From Stigmatella erecta (GTDB lineage Bacteria; Myxococcota; Myxococcia; Myxococcales; Myxococcaceae): DNA of 64,000 nt. The position numbers and the translations under genes were made by a program. The notes beneath the pieces were generated by a model that did not search any database, was not told where the DNA came from, and saw nothing but the letters and a program-made list of their open reading frames with translations. Every line of letters starts with the position of its first letter. Position 1 is the stretch's first letter. The stretch lies in the NCBI RefSeq assembly GCF_900111745.1, contig NZ_FOIJ01000002.1, positions 806,001 through 870,000 of the forward strand. Direction: 5' to 3'. Positions 1-9,106 of the stretch are shown in pieces.

Positions 1-356
1 TCCGCCGTGAGCGAGGGCGTGACGTTCAGGTCCCCCGTATAAACGATGCGCCGCCCATCCCCGCGCACCACCCGGAGCTGGGCACTGCCCAGGATGTGGC
101 CCGCGGAGAGCAGCTCCAGCGACAGCGGGCCCAGCTCGAACGGCTGGTTGTAGGAGACCGCCACGGGGTCCTTCACCCGGCCCAGCCGGTGGGTCATGAA
201 GCGCAGCGTGGCGGCCGTGGCGATGGTCCGCTCGTGGCGCGCGATGTGGTCCGAGTGCCCATGGCTGACGAAGGACAGCGGCGTCTTGCGCATCGCATCC
301 AGCGCCAGCGGGGTACCCGTCAGATGAAGGCCGGTGTTCCGCAGCTCGACGCTCAT
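1..356 (-). CDS. MBL-fold (beta-CASP type) hydrolase, C-terminus beyond window
   Basis: This is the N-terminal 118 residues of a metallo-beta-lactamase-fold hydrolase whose gene runs off the left edge. The zinc-binding motif HGHSDH is at about residues 32-37, GHILGS at about 86-91 and a YTGD motif near 107-109. The last two are typical of the beta-CASP branch (RNA 3'-processing or ligase-associated DNA exonuclease-like enzymes). The ATG at 356 opens the frame directly on a beta-strand-like sequence and needs no extension. It lies 87 bases beyond the stop of the DMT transporter on the same strand, so it could belong to the same transcript. Substrate (RNA or DNA) cannot be decided because the beta-CASP region is missing. 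Confidence 0.75.
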   Translation of the reverse strand, partial: MSVELRNTGLHLTGTPLALDAMRKTPLSFVSHGHSDHIARHERTIATAATLRFMTHRLGRVKDPVAVSYNQPFELGPLSLELLSAGHILGSAQLRVVRGDGRRIVYTGDLNVTPSLTA

Positions 357-443
357 GGGGGTGCCTGGATATAGCGCGCCCGGGCGCCGTTGGGGCCCTT
401 CTCCGCCCAGGCTCGCCCGCCCGTCCGCCCTGCCTGCGAAACG

Positions 444-1361
444 TCAGGCCCTGGCCAGGGTCCGGCCGCGCCACCGGTCCCACACGGTGGCGCCCACCTC
501 CGCCACCACCACGCCCAGCACGATGAGGCTGCCGCCCACCCACTCCCGGGGGCCCAGCGTCTCGTACCCCAGCGACACCGAGAAGAGCGAGGCGAACACC
601 GGCTCCAACGCGTAGATGAGCGCCGTGCGCACGGCGCTCGTGCGCGCCTGGGCCCACGTCTGCACGCTGATCGCCACCGCGCTGGCGACGACGCCGCAGA
701 AGAGCACCGCGCCGAGGAAGGCCCCGGACCACTCCACGCGAACTTCCACGAAGGGCAGGCACGCCGCCGACAGCAGCGCCACGCCCCAGAGCTGCACGGC
801 GACGAGCGCCCCGGCCCCCTGCTTCGGCGCGAGCCGCGCGGTCAGGAGGATGTGGATGGCGTAGGACACGGCGCAGATCAGCGTGAGCACGTCGCCCGAG
901 GAGAGGGCCTCGGAGGTGGCCGCGTCCGCCCGGGTGAGGAAGTAGAGCCCCACGGCCGAGAGCACCACCCCCACCAGCGCGGGGATTCGCGGAACCTGGC
1001 GGTAGAACACCAGCGCGAACAGCGGGACGAAGAGGACGCACAGCCCGGTGATGAAGGCCGAGCGCGCCGGGGAGGTCCGTGTCAGCCCCAGCGTCTGGAA
1101 CAGGTAGCCCCCGAAGAGGAACAGGGACAGCAGGGCCCCGTGCTTCAGGTTCCCCCAGGAGAGCATCCGCCGCCCCACCACGGCGCTCAGCACCGCGGCG
1201 CCAACGCTGAACCGCAGGGCGAGGAACGAGAACGGGTCCCCGTGGGACAGCGCGTCCTTCACCGCCAGGAAGGACGTGCCCCAGAGCACGGTGAGCAGCA
1301 CCAGCGCCCCGTCCGCCTGCAGCTGCGCGCGCCGCTCCGGCGTCGAAGCCCCCTCAGTCAT
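444..1361 (-). CDS. EamA/DMT-family transporter
   Basis: This 305-residue inner-membrane protein has about ten hydrophobic helices in two EamA halves. The first half starts with LLTVLWGTSFLAVKDAL and the second with LTLICAVSYAIHILLTARLA, both typical of the drug/metabolite transporter superfamily. The ATG at 1361 is chosen because it overlaps the stop of the upstream S26/GNAT gene by 8 bases; an in-frame start further upstream would lie inside that gene. The overlap suggests translational coupling to the RiPP-like cluster, so this permease may move a substrate or product of it, but it could equally be a general metabolite exporter. The substrate is unknown. Confidence 0.8.
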   Translation of the reverse strand: MTEGASTPERRAQLQADGALVLLTVLWGTSFLAVKDALSHGDPFSFLALRFSVGAAVLSAVVGRRMLSWGNLKHGALLSLFLFGGYLFQTLGLTRTSPARSAFITGLCVLFVPLFALVFYRQVPRIPALVGVVLSAVGLYFLTRADAATSEALSSGDVLTLICAVSYAIHILLTARLAPKQGAGALVAVQLWGVALLSAACLPFVEVRVEWSGAFLGAVLFCGVVASAVAISVQTWAQARTSAVRTALIYALEPVFASLFSVSLGYETLGPREWVGGSLIVLGVVVAEVGATVWDRWRGRTLARA

Positions 1362-2328
1362 GGCCATCCAGCATGCGCTCCAGCGCCACCAGGGGCTTGC
1401 TGCCCCCCGAGGCGTCCCACTCCGCATTGACGCGCCGGATGAGCTCGGCGGAGGCGAAGCGGAACCCCCTCCGCCGGAACGTTCTCAAGGACGCGAGGTT
1501 GTCCTCATCGACGTCCGCGTAGATGCGCCGCTCGCCCTGCTTCCGCGCCGCCTCCAGCAAGCAGCCCAGGAGCCGATGGGCCACCCCCATCCTCCGGGCC
1601 CGCGGCGCCACCACCAGCGAGCGGACCCAGAGCCCGTCCAGCGCCAGCCCCTCCTCGCGGTAGCTGTCCAGGTAGGCGAAGCCGCACAGGCGCCCCGCCG
1701 CGTCGAAGGCGCCCGCCGCCGCCCCCACCGCGCCCCCGTCCCGCGCCCACCGGCCCAGGAGCTGCCGGCGCAGGAACGTCGAGGACACCAGCAGCCGCTC
1801 GCCGGCGAAGACCAGGAGCGCATCCAGGTCCTCGGCCCGGAGCAGGCGCACCTCGAGCCGCCCCAGCCACTGCTTCCGCATGGGGCGGGACCACCCGGAG
1901 AAGGCGAAGTCCCTCAGCCGCCGGGCCACGCCCCGGGCCAGGGGACGGGCCCACAGCGCGGACGCCATCCGCTGGCCCACGAAGAGCGACGGCCGCATCA
2001 CCCGGGGCAGCGGGAGGATCCACCACCCCCGGCGCAGCGCCGTCACCCGCCCCAGCGGCACCCCCGCGGGGTCTCCCTTGCCCAGCAGCGACGCCGTCAC
2101 CAGCGGCCCGGTGGAGATGACCACGTGAGCGATGAGCCGGCGCCCCACCCTCACGAGCGCCACATCGCCCCGGGACAGCGCCTCCGGCCCGCAGCGCAGC
2201 ACCTGCACCGAGTCTCCACTGCGCAGCAGCGGGTACAGGCTCCGGCCCGCCCCCCGCAGCCACAGCCGGCTCCCCGGGGGCGAGGACTCGACGAAGGCCG
2301 CGAGATCAACCGGGGGTGTGCCAACCAT
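1354..2328 (-). CDS. S26 signal-peptidase-like domain fused to GNAT acetyltransferase
   Basis: This 324-residue protein appears to have two domains. Residues about 18-100 look like the S24/S26 peptidase fold: GRSLYPLLRSGD around Ser30 matches the serine box GxSMxPxLxxGD, RGDVALVR at 53-60 matches the next box, and LIAHVV puts His68 where archaeal and ER-type signal peptidases have their catalytic histidine. Residues about 175-315 look like a GNAT fold, with the acetyl-CoA loop PRARRMGVAHRLL and the helix DEDNLASLRTFRRRGF. The gene overlaps the HprK-like kinase by 23 bases and the transporter by 8. S26-like genes often accompany PqqD/HprK genes in RiPP loci, so a peptide substrate is plausible but unproven. 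Confidence 0.65.
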   Translation of the reverse strand: MVGTPPVDLAAFVESSPPGSRLWLRGAGRSLYPLLRSGDSVQVLRCGPEALSRGDVALVRVGRRLIAHVVISTGPLVTASLLGKGDPAGVPLGRVTALRRGWWILPLPRVMRPSLFVGQRMASALWARPLARGVARRLRDFAFSGWSRPMRKQWLGRLEVRLLRAEDLDALLVFAGERLLVSSTFLRRQLLGRWARDGGAVGAAAGAFDAAGRLCGFAYLDSYREEGLALDGLWVRSLVVAPRARRMGVAHRLLGCLLEAARKQGERRIYADVDEDNLASLRTFRRRGFRFASAELIRRVNAEWDASGGSKPLVALERMLDGHD

Positions 2329-3073
2329 GAAGCCAGTTCCTCACGAAGCCCGCCGCGGCGGCGTCCTTCCGGAAGATGAAACGGCGCAGCGCCACCCCTT
2401 CGGTGATGCGCACCAACCGCTGGAGCACCTCGCCCTGCGACGCCTCTCCCGGCAGCGGCCGGAAGACCTGCGCCATCATCGCCGGAATGGCCTCCTGCGC
2501 GGCCACCGCTTCCAGCCGCTCCTCGCTCCCCTTCTCCAGGAACAGCACCGCCGCCAGGTGCGCCCGCGCCCGCGAGGCGGGCAGGTCCAGATCCGAGCAG
2601 AAGGGGCTGCCCTCCACGCGCGCCCCCGGGTAGAGCCCCACCACCTCGTCCGAGAGCACCTCGGCCCCGGCCTCGCGCGCACACAGCCGGGTGAAGGTGG
2701 ACTTGCCCGCCCCGCTGGGCCCGAGCGCCACCACCGCCCGCGCCTGGAACGCCACGCCCGCGCCGTGCAGCAGCAGGCCCCCCTGGCGCAGGGTGGCGAG
2801 CTGCAGGCCCACCCTCAGCGCCAGCTCGGTGTCCAGAAAGGCCTGGGGGGGCTCCACGCGCACCACGTCGCCTTCGATGTGGAACCGGGGTCCCGAGGGC
2901 CGGCGAGGGTCCAGGGGCGTGCCCGGCCCCTCGGCCAACGCTTCCGCCCGGAGCCACAGGTGCGGGGGGCCTCCCTCCCCGAGAAACGGCCCCAGCGCGC
3001 ACCGGGCGCCCACCTGGGTGAGGAGCGCTTCGTCCACGGCCACGCGCCAGTCGCCGAACCGCAGCCGCCGCAT
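2306..3073 (-). CDS. HPr-kinase-like (HprK-related) protein
   Basis: This 255-residue protein carries a P-loop GPSGAGKST at 118-126 and LSDEVVGL (Asp142) as a probable second metal/nucleotide motif, the arrangement of the HPr kinase/phosphorylase C-terminal domain. The N-terminal HPr kinase domain is absent and no PTS genes are nearby, so it is not a carbon-regulation HprK. HprK-like proteins of this kind are known from lasso-peptide loci, where some phosphorylate the precursor peptide. Here it begins 18 bases after the 45-residue peptide gene, behind a GGGGAGG-type ribosome site, so that peptide is the obvious candidate substrate. That is inference; kinase activity has not been shown. Confidence 0.75.
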   Translation of the reverse strand: MRRLRFGDWRVAVDEALLTQVGARCALGPFLGEGGPPHLWLRAEALAEGPGTPLDPRRPSGPRFHIEGDVVRVEPPQAFLDTELALRVGLQLATLRQGGLLLHGAGVAFQARAVVALGPSGAGKSTFTRLCAREAGAEVLSDEVVGLYPGARVEGSPFCSDLDLPASRARAHLAAVLFLEKGSEERLEAVAAQEAIPAMMAQVFRPLPGEASQGEVLQRLVRITEGVALRRFIFRKDAAAAGFVRNWLHGWHTPG

Positions 3074-3091
3074 CCGGGCACCCGCCTCCCC

Positions 3092-3229
3092 TCAGCAGGC
3101 CCCCGTCTCGGGATCGATGATGCAGCTGGGCGTGAAGAGGTCCGGAACGAGAATCCGCTCCGAGCGCACCTGGGGCGGCACGTACGCCTTCTTCTTGTCC
3201 GCCTTCACGGGCTGCACCGGGGTCGCCAT
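3092..3229 (-). CDS. 45-residue putative RiPP precursor peptide
   Basis: This is a short gene with a strong ribosome site (AAGGAG just before the ATG at 3229), 7 bases after the stop of the large lipoprotein and 18 bases before the HprK-like gene. The peptide has a lysine-rich stretch (KADKKK), then YVPPQV, which fits the YxxPxL/V leader motif bound by PqqD-like recognition elements, then RSER, a hydrophobic ILVPDLF, and a C-terminal part with two cysteines: TPSC at 33-36 and GAC at 43-45. There is no signal peptide. The cluster context and motif argue for a modified peptide, but which residues form the core and what modification occurs cannot be read from sequence. The C-terminal Cys distinguishes it from precursors ending in serine. 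Confidence 0.65.
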   Translation of the reverse strand: MATPVQPVKADKKKAYVPPQVRSERILVPDLFTPSCIIDPETGAC

Positions 3230-3236
3230 GGTCTCC

Positions 3237-6200
3237 TTAGTAATACACCACGACTCGGGCCGGGTTCGACTGACTATCACCCACGGCCAGGTCCATTTTT
3301 CCATCCCCGTTGAAGTCCAAGAGGGCCAGGCTGATTCCAAAGGACGTCGTGGACGCCAGCTTGGACTGCCAGAAGCCATTCTCCTGGGCCGTGTCGAACT
3401 CGGCCCCGGGCGTGCCCTGGTTGTAGAAGACGGCCGCGGCGTTCATCCCGACGATGTTCTGGCCGACGGCGATGTCAGCGCGCCCATCGCCGTTCAGGTC
3501 CCCCAGGGCCAGGGCATTGCCGAACCGGCCGCCGCCGCCGATGACGAGCGGGGCCGAGGTGAAGCCCGACGCCCCCCCATCCCGGAACACGAAGACCTTG
3601 TTCTGGGTGGCTGCGGAGGCCACCAGGTCCAGCCCCGGTCCGCCCACCAGGTTCACCCCGCCGAAGGCCTCGGTGCCAAAGCCGTTCTGCGAGTTGCCGG
3701 TGGTGTCCGGGCCCTGGTGGAGCACCTGGAGCGCGTCCGTGGTGAGCACGTTGCGGCCCAGCGCGCGCACGGTGGCGCCGGAGTAGACGTAGAGCGTGTT
3801 CACCTTCTCGTGCGAGGCCGGCAGGGTGAAGTCCGCCACGCCATCGCCCGTGATGTCCCCCAGGCGGGCATAGCCGCGGGAGCGGCCGAAGAAGACCATC
3901 CCCGTGGGGGCCGTGAAGACCTTGTCCGACTTGCTCGTGGGCACCACGCAGGCCGCGGCGGCCGTGCAGCCCGTGCCCAGCGCGCGCCAGGCGTCCGGCG
4001 AACGCCCGTAGAAGAGGTAGACCTTGCCCGGGCTCTCGCCGTGCGAGCTGAGGAGCACCTCGTGGAGCCCATCGCCCGAGATGTCCTGGATCATCTTCAC
4101 GGTGCCGCCCAGCGAGGCCCCGGCGATGGGACTGTCGTGGCGGAACTCGATGGGCGCGGAGGTGTCCAGCACCTGGCCCTTGCGGCCGAAGTAGAGGAAG
4201 GCCCGGCCGGAGGTGCCGCTCCAGCCGCGCACGCCCACCACCAGGTCCTGGACCTGCTCCGCGGTGAGGTTGCCCGCATCGCCTATGTCGAAGTCGTTGC
4301 CGTAGGCCTGGGAGTCCGTCTCGGGCACCGTCAGGTCCTGGCGCACCGGCGGTACCGCCACCGGGTCGCTCGAGCCGTAGTACACGTACGCCGCGCCCGG
4401 AGTGCCCAGCACGCCGGTCACCACCAGGTCCTCCCGGCCGTCGGCGTTCAGGTCTCCCCGCGAGGCGATGTACGTGGCGTAGCTGTTGCTCGCCACGCCG
4501 GGGTTCGTCACCGTCACCTGCCGCCAGAAGTTGTCGAGCGGCGGCTGGACGGCGAAGGCCGCGTAGTTGCCAATCTCATCCCGGGGCCGGAGCTGGATGG
4601 AGTAGCGGGCCAGGGGCGGCACCGTCAGCGTGTAGGACGTGGAGGTGGCGGGCAGAAGCGCCCCGGTCTCCTGCTTCACCCTCGCGCTGAAGAAGGAGGC
4701 CTCGTTCTCGATGCCGTTGAGCAGCTGGGCGTTGACCGTCCAGCGCAGGTCATAGCCCACGGGCATGCCGGACAGCCCATCATCCCCGCTGGCCGTCCAG
4801 GACACCTTCACCTGGGCGGCCCGCTCCTTGCCGGCCACCAGGGCCATCGTCACGGTGGGCGCGCTGGGGGGCACCACGTCCACGGTGGCGGCCACGGTGT
4901 GGCGCGCCGTGTTTCCGGAGGCATCCACCACGCGAAGCTCCAGCGTGCCGTCCGTGCCGTGCGGCAGCGTCACGGGCACCTCCAGGGTCTCCGGCGAGGT
5001 GGCGACCAGAAACTCCGCCGAGACGGGCTCTGCCTTGTAGAAGGCCCGCACCGTGCTGCCCACGCCCTGGGTCACGGTGAGCGTGAACACCGCGTTGGCA
5101 TCCCCGCCCGCGGCCAGGTCCACCACGCGGTCCGGCGAGGGCACCGGGAAGAGGTAGGCGTTGGTGTTGGCGACGAAGAAGAGCGCCGTGGGCGCCGGGG
5201 AGATGGAGGTGATGACGGGGGGCGTGATGTCCACCGTCACGTCCACGAAGTCGACGGAGCGCAGATTCGCGGCGTTGAAGACCTCCACGGCCAGGCGCGT
5301 CTGCTCGCCGTCCTCGAGCGTCACGTCGAAGGAGAACTCGCCTGTGGGCCCGTTCGCCGTGGTGGCGTCCACGGGCGTCGAGGAGGTGCCCCGGTAGAGC
5401 GCCACCTGGCGGCCACTGCACGCCGGGGTGGCCCCCACCAGGCGGTACTGCAGGCCCGGCGTCGAAGGATCCAGGTCATCCTGGGCGAGCAGCGTGGCCA
5501 CCGGCTCGCTGGGGGTGGTGAGCGTGATGGCGCAGCCGGGAATCCGCACGTCCACGCCCGTATGGGAATCGGAGCCCCGGTTGCCGGCGGTATCCAGCGC
5601 CACGGCCGAGAGGGTCTGCACCCCGACGGGGAAGTTGAGCGTGCCCTGGGCGGAGCCCCCGCTGACCGGCAGGGTACCGACCACGGTGGGCGGAGCGCTC
5701 CCCACCTGGGAGAGGATGCTCACGGTGTTCACGTCCCCGCCCCCGACGCTCACCTGCACGGGCAGGTCCGTGTTGTTGTAGATGGTGTCCGCCAGCGGGG
5801 CCACCAGCGTCACGGTGGGAGGCTCCCGGTCCACCGTCACGGTGCGCACCACCGTGGACACGTTGCCCGAGGTGTCCACGGCCGCCACGGTGATGGCGTG
5901 CTCCGTGCGCCCCGCGCCCGCCAGGGTGAACTCGTGCTTGGCCTCCAGCAGCAGCGGGGTCAACTCCACCGCGTCGCCCCCGGGGCTCACCGACAGGCGG
6001 ATGCCCTTGTCCCCCACGTCCGCGCTGGTGTTGGCCGCCACCTGGAGCTGGAAGCCCGGCGCGGGCGAGCTGTCATCGGCGAGGCCGAACTCGGCCCGCG
6101 TGGGCGCGCTCACCACCAGCGAGGGCAGCACGCGGTCCAGGCGGAAGGCGAAGAAGGCCGCCGTGTTGAGCGGGTAGAACGGCGTGGGGTTGGCCACCCG

Positions 6201-9041
6201 GTTCTGGTTGCCCGCGGCATCCGTCACCGTGAGGACGAGCGCGTAGTCCGCCTCGATGCCCGTGGGCATCGCCTCCAGGGACACCGTGACCTGGCCCCCG
6301 CGGGCGCTGCCCTGGCCATAGACGATGCCCGGGTTGGCGGCGCTGCGGACCTGCACGGGCCGCCCATCCTCCACCCCGTCGATGGTGAGCCGCAGCTGCA
6401 CGGCGCCCGAGGGCAGCTCGGCGGCGTTCAGCCGCAAATCCCCGTTGGCGTCCCCCACCAGCTCCACGGCCCGCACCACCGGCTCGGTGCTGTCCACCGT
6501 GATGGTCACCGCCTGGGACACGGAGATGGCCCCGTCATCCAGCACGGCCTTCAGGGCATAGCGCCCGTCAGGATAGGTGAAGTCCGGGGTGAAGGCCGGC
6601 ACGTTGGCCGCCAGGGTGTACCACCCCGAGCCATCCCGGCAGGGCGCGGCATCCAGGCTGGGCGCCACGCTCGCGCAGATGTCCACCACGGCGTTCGCCG
6701 AGCGCCCATTGGCCGCGTACTTGAGCGGCGCCTGGATGCCGGACTCCTCGGGCGTGACGTCGGAGAGGACGACGTAGCTGGGGGCAGGCGAGGCGGCGGG
6801 AATCTCCAGGGCGATGTTGCCCGGCTGCGTGTCCACCAGGAGCAGCACCGTGGCGCAGGCCACCGTCCCGCCAGGGCCGATGAGCTCGGCGCGCAGCACG
6901 TTGGCCCCCTCCTCCAGCTCCACCGAGCTGAAGACCTTCGTCCGGTCGGACGCGGCCACCGGCACCGAGGCGACCTCCGTGGAGCCGCGCAGCAGCCGCA
7001 GCGTGCCCGCCGCGGGGGTCTCCAGGCTCAACGTCACGGGCACGCTCAGCCCGCCGGCCGGCCGCACGATGCCGTCCATGGCCCCCAGGTAGCGGCCGAT
7101 GGCGGGCGTCGCGAAGGCGAGCGAGCCCGGGGAGAAGGCCAGCGTCAGCTCCTGGCTCCTATCGGTGGTGTTGCCCGCCAGGTCCGTGGAGGCCACATCC
7201 AGCTTGCACGTCCCGCTGGGCGGCACGGACACGTCGCGAAGGACGAGCACGCCCCGCGCATCGGCCTGGCCCGCCACGCCCGCGGCCATGGCGCACCCCG
7301 TGACGAGCACCGACGCGTACGGCTCGGTGTTCACCTCCAGGGCCACCTGGATGCCCGGCGCCAGGGACGTGTCGTTGAGCCCCGCGCCCAGGACGGTCTC
7401 CCCGGCGGGCAGGCCGCGCACGTGGAAGGCCAGCGCGGGCGGCGTGGTGTCCAGGCCCAGCGCGAGCACCTGGCTCACGGCGCCCCCGGGACAGAGGGCC
7501 TGGAGCTGGTACGCCCCGTCGCCGTTCAGCGTGAGCGGCACCAGCGCCGAGCCCGCGGTGGCGGCCGCGGCGTTGCGCGTGCGCTCCTCGCCATTGGCAT
7601 CCAGCGCCACCACGGTGACGGGCCCCGCGCCCGACTCCACGCGGACCGGCGTGGCCGTCCCCATGCCGGAGACCTGGACCCCGTTGTCCGGGGAGATGAT
7701 GCGGCAGACGGGCAGGCCCGTGTTGACCGCGAGGGCCTCCGCCAGGCACTGCTCCAGCCCCGCGGCATTGCGGACACACGCCTGGACGGTGTTGGCCCCG
7801 CCCGCGAGCTGGGCCGTGAAGGAGACTCCGCGCGATGCGTCCGTCACCGCCCGCTGGGGGTAGGCGAACGTGCCGGTGACGCTGGTGAAGAAGCGCACCT
7901 CCGTGCCCGGGGGCAGCGTGTCCGCCTGGACGCGCACCACCGCCTGCACGCCGTTGGCGAAGGTGCCATCCACCGGATCCACCGTGAGGGTCTCCGGCAC
8001 CACGAGCTTGAGCACCGGCACCGTGCTGGCCACCGTGACGGGCACCTCGCGCGTGGTGACGTTGCCTCCCGCGTCGGAGACGCGCAGCGTGAAGCGGTAC
8101 TCACCATCCACCGGCACGGTGACGGCGGGGAACGTCACCCCGCCGGAGATGACGGGCGAGGAGAGGTCCGGCTCGCCCGGCCGGGACAGGGTGGCCAGCA
8201 CCCCGGGCTCGGTACAGCCCACGGTGGCCTCCACCCGGAACGTCGTGGACGCCACCGCCCCCACGGGCGAGGCCACCTCCACGCGCGGCGCCACCGTGTC
8301 CAGGCGGATGCGGCGGCGGCCGGAGGTCACCTCCTCCTCGCCGTTGCGAATCACCGCGTAGCACTGGGCCTCCTGGGACTCGCACGCCGACTGGGCCAGC
8401 GTCACCGGCACCTGCGTGGGCCCCGTGCCCGACACGGTGAACTCCGTGGGGGGCACGCCGCACGCCTGCTCGCAGTAGAGCGTGCCCTTGCGTCCGGCCA
8501 GGCCCACCGCGTTGAGGCTGAAGAGCATCTGGTAGCCGGGCGTCTGCGGATCCGCGTCGTCCGCCTCCAGCAGCACCTGGCCCTCGGCCGGCCGCGACAG
8601 GTCCACCGACGGCGGCTCCGAGGTCACCGTGACGCTGATGCGCTGGGTGGCCGTGCGCCGCGAGCCCGCCTCCTCCACCGTCACCTGCAGCACGTTGGTG
8701 CGCGGCTGCAGCAGCACCGCCGGAAAGCGCGCCGTGTCCCCCTCGATGACGGCCGAGGGGCCCTCGGTCCACCCCTGCTCGGCGGGCGTGCGCAGCTCCA
8801 GCTTCGCGCCCGCGAGCTTCAAGGGCCGGTCCGAGGTGTCCCGGGCCCGCACCACCACCTCGTGCTGGAAGCCGTCCAGGGCCGCGTCCTCATCGTCGGA
8901 CAGCACCAGGCGCTGGCCGTCCGTGGGCTTCTCGAAGGCCACCTCCAGCTCCGACTCCACCGGCGGCTCCCCGCAGCTGCATCCGGACGCACTCCACAGC
9001 GCGAGCCCCATCAACAGCCATTGCCATACCGATCGGCGCAT
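3237..9041 (-). CDS. Giant Ig-like/FG-GAP repeat lipoprotein (1934 aa)
   Basis: This is a very large secreted protein. The ATG at 9041 is preceded by GGGAGA and opens a signal peptide ending in the lipobox SASGC, so the mature N-terminus is a lipidated Cys followed by SCGEPP. Most of the length is a tandem series of Ig-like/cadherin-like modules, recognisable by repeated phrases such as VTVDREPPTVTLVAP and VTVDSTEPVVRAVEL. The last third carries at least five FG-GAP/integrin-alpha-like repeats with DxNxDGxxD cores (DLNADGRED, DISGDGLHE, DITGDGVAD, DLNGDGRAD, DFNGDGKMD), probably a calcium-binding beta-propeller. An earlier in-frame Met at 9110 would lack a signal peptide. It sits between an RRE gene and a precursor-like gene, which is odd for an adhesin-type protein. 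Confidence 0.8.
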   Translation of the reverse strand: MRRSVWQWLLMGLALWSASGCSCGEPPVESELEVAFEKPTDGQRLVLSDDEDAALDGFQHEVVVRARDTSDRPLKLAGAKLELRTPAEQGWTEGPSAVIEGDTARFPAVLLQPRTNVLQVTVEEAGSRRTATQRISVTVTSEPPSVDLSRPAEGQVLLEADDADPQTPGYQMLFSLNAVGLAGRKGTLYCEQACGVPPTEFTVSGTGPTQVPVTLAQSACESQEAQCYAVIRNGEEEVTSGRRRIRLDTVAPRVEVASPVGAVASTTFRVEATVGCTEPGVLATLSRPGEPDLSSPVISGGVTFPAVTVPVDGEYRFTLRVSDAGGNVTTREVPVTVASTVPVLKLVVPETLTVDPVDGTFANGVQAVVRVQADTLPPGTEVRFFTSVTGTFAYPQRAVTDASRGVSFTAQLAGGANTVQACVRNAAGLEQCLAEALAVNTGLPVCRIISPDNGVQVSGMGTATPVRVESGAGPVTVVALDANGEERTRNAAAATAGSALVPLTLNGDGAYQLQALCPGGAVSQVLALGLDTTPPALAFHVRGLPAGETVLGAGLNDTSLAPGIQVALEVNTEPYASVLVTGCAMAAGVAGQADARGVLVLRDVSVPPSGTCKLDVASTDLAGNTTDRSQELTLAFSPGSLAFATPAIGRYLGAMDGIVRPAGGLSVPVTLSLETPAAGTLRLLRGSTEVASVPVAASDRTKVFSSVELEEGANVLRAELIGPGGTVACATVLLLVDTQPGNIALEIPAASPAPSYVVLSDVTPEESGIQAPLKYAANGRSANAVVDICASVAPSLDAAPCRDGSGWYTLAANVPAFTPDFTYPDGRYALKAVLDDGAISVSQAVTITVDSTEPVVRAVELVGDANGDLRLNAAELPSGAVQLRLTIDGVEDGRPVQVRSAANPGIVYGQGSARGGQVTVSLEAMPTGIEADYALVLTVTDAAGNQNRVANPTPFYPLNTAAFFAFRLDRVLPSLVVSAPTRAEFGLADDSSPAPGFQLQVAANTSADVGDKGIRLSVSPGGDAVELTPLLLEAKHEFTLAGAGRTEHAITVAAVDTSGNVSTVVRTVTVDREPPTVTLVAPLADTIYNNTDLPVQVSVGGGDVNTVSILSQVGSAPPTVVGTLPVSGGSAQGTLNFPVGVQTLSAVALDTAGNRGSDSHTGVDVRIPGCAITLTTPSEPVATLLAQDDLDPSTPGLQYRLVGATPACSGRQVALYRGTSSTPVDATTANGPTGEFSFDVTLEDGEQTRLAVEVFNAANLRSVDFVDVTVDITPPVITSISPAPTALFFVANTNAYLFPVPSPDRVVDLAAGGDANAVFTLTVTQGVGSTVRAFYKAEPVSAEFLVATSPETLEVPVTLPHGTDGTLELRVVDASGNTARHTVAATVDVVPPSAPTVTMALVAGKERAAQVKVSWTASGDDGLSGMPVGYDLRWTVNAQLLNGIENEASFFSARVKQETGALLPATSTSYTLTVPPLARYSIQLRPRDEIGNYAAFAVQPPLDNFWRQVTVTNPGVASNSYATYIASRGDLNADGREDLVVTGVLGTPGAAYVYYGSSDPVAVPPVRQDLTVPETDSQAYGNDFDIGDAGNLTAEQVQDLVVGVRGWSGTSGRAFLYFGRKGQVLDTSAPIEFRHDSPIAGASLGGTVKMIQDISGDGLHEVLLSSHGESPGKVYLFYGRSPDAWRALGTGCTAAAACVVPTSKSDKVFTAPTGMVFFGRSRGYARLGDITGDGVADFTLPASHEKVNTLYVYSGATVRALGRNVLTTDALQVLHQGPDTTGNSQNGFGTEAFGGVNLVGGPGLDLVASAATQNKVFVFRDGGASGFTSAPLVIGGGGRFGNALALGDLNGDGRADIAVGQNIVGMNAAAVFYNQGTPGAEFDTAQENGFWQSKLASTTSFGISLALLDFNGDGKMDLAVGDSQSNPARVVVYY

Positions 9042-9106
9042 TCGTCTCCCAACCTCTCCAGCGTCAGGCCTGCCGCCTGCCGCCCGCGACATCAGCGCAA
9101 GGAGCC

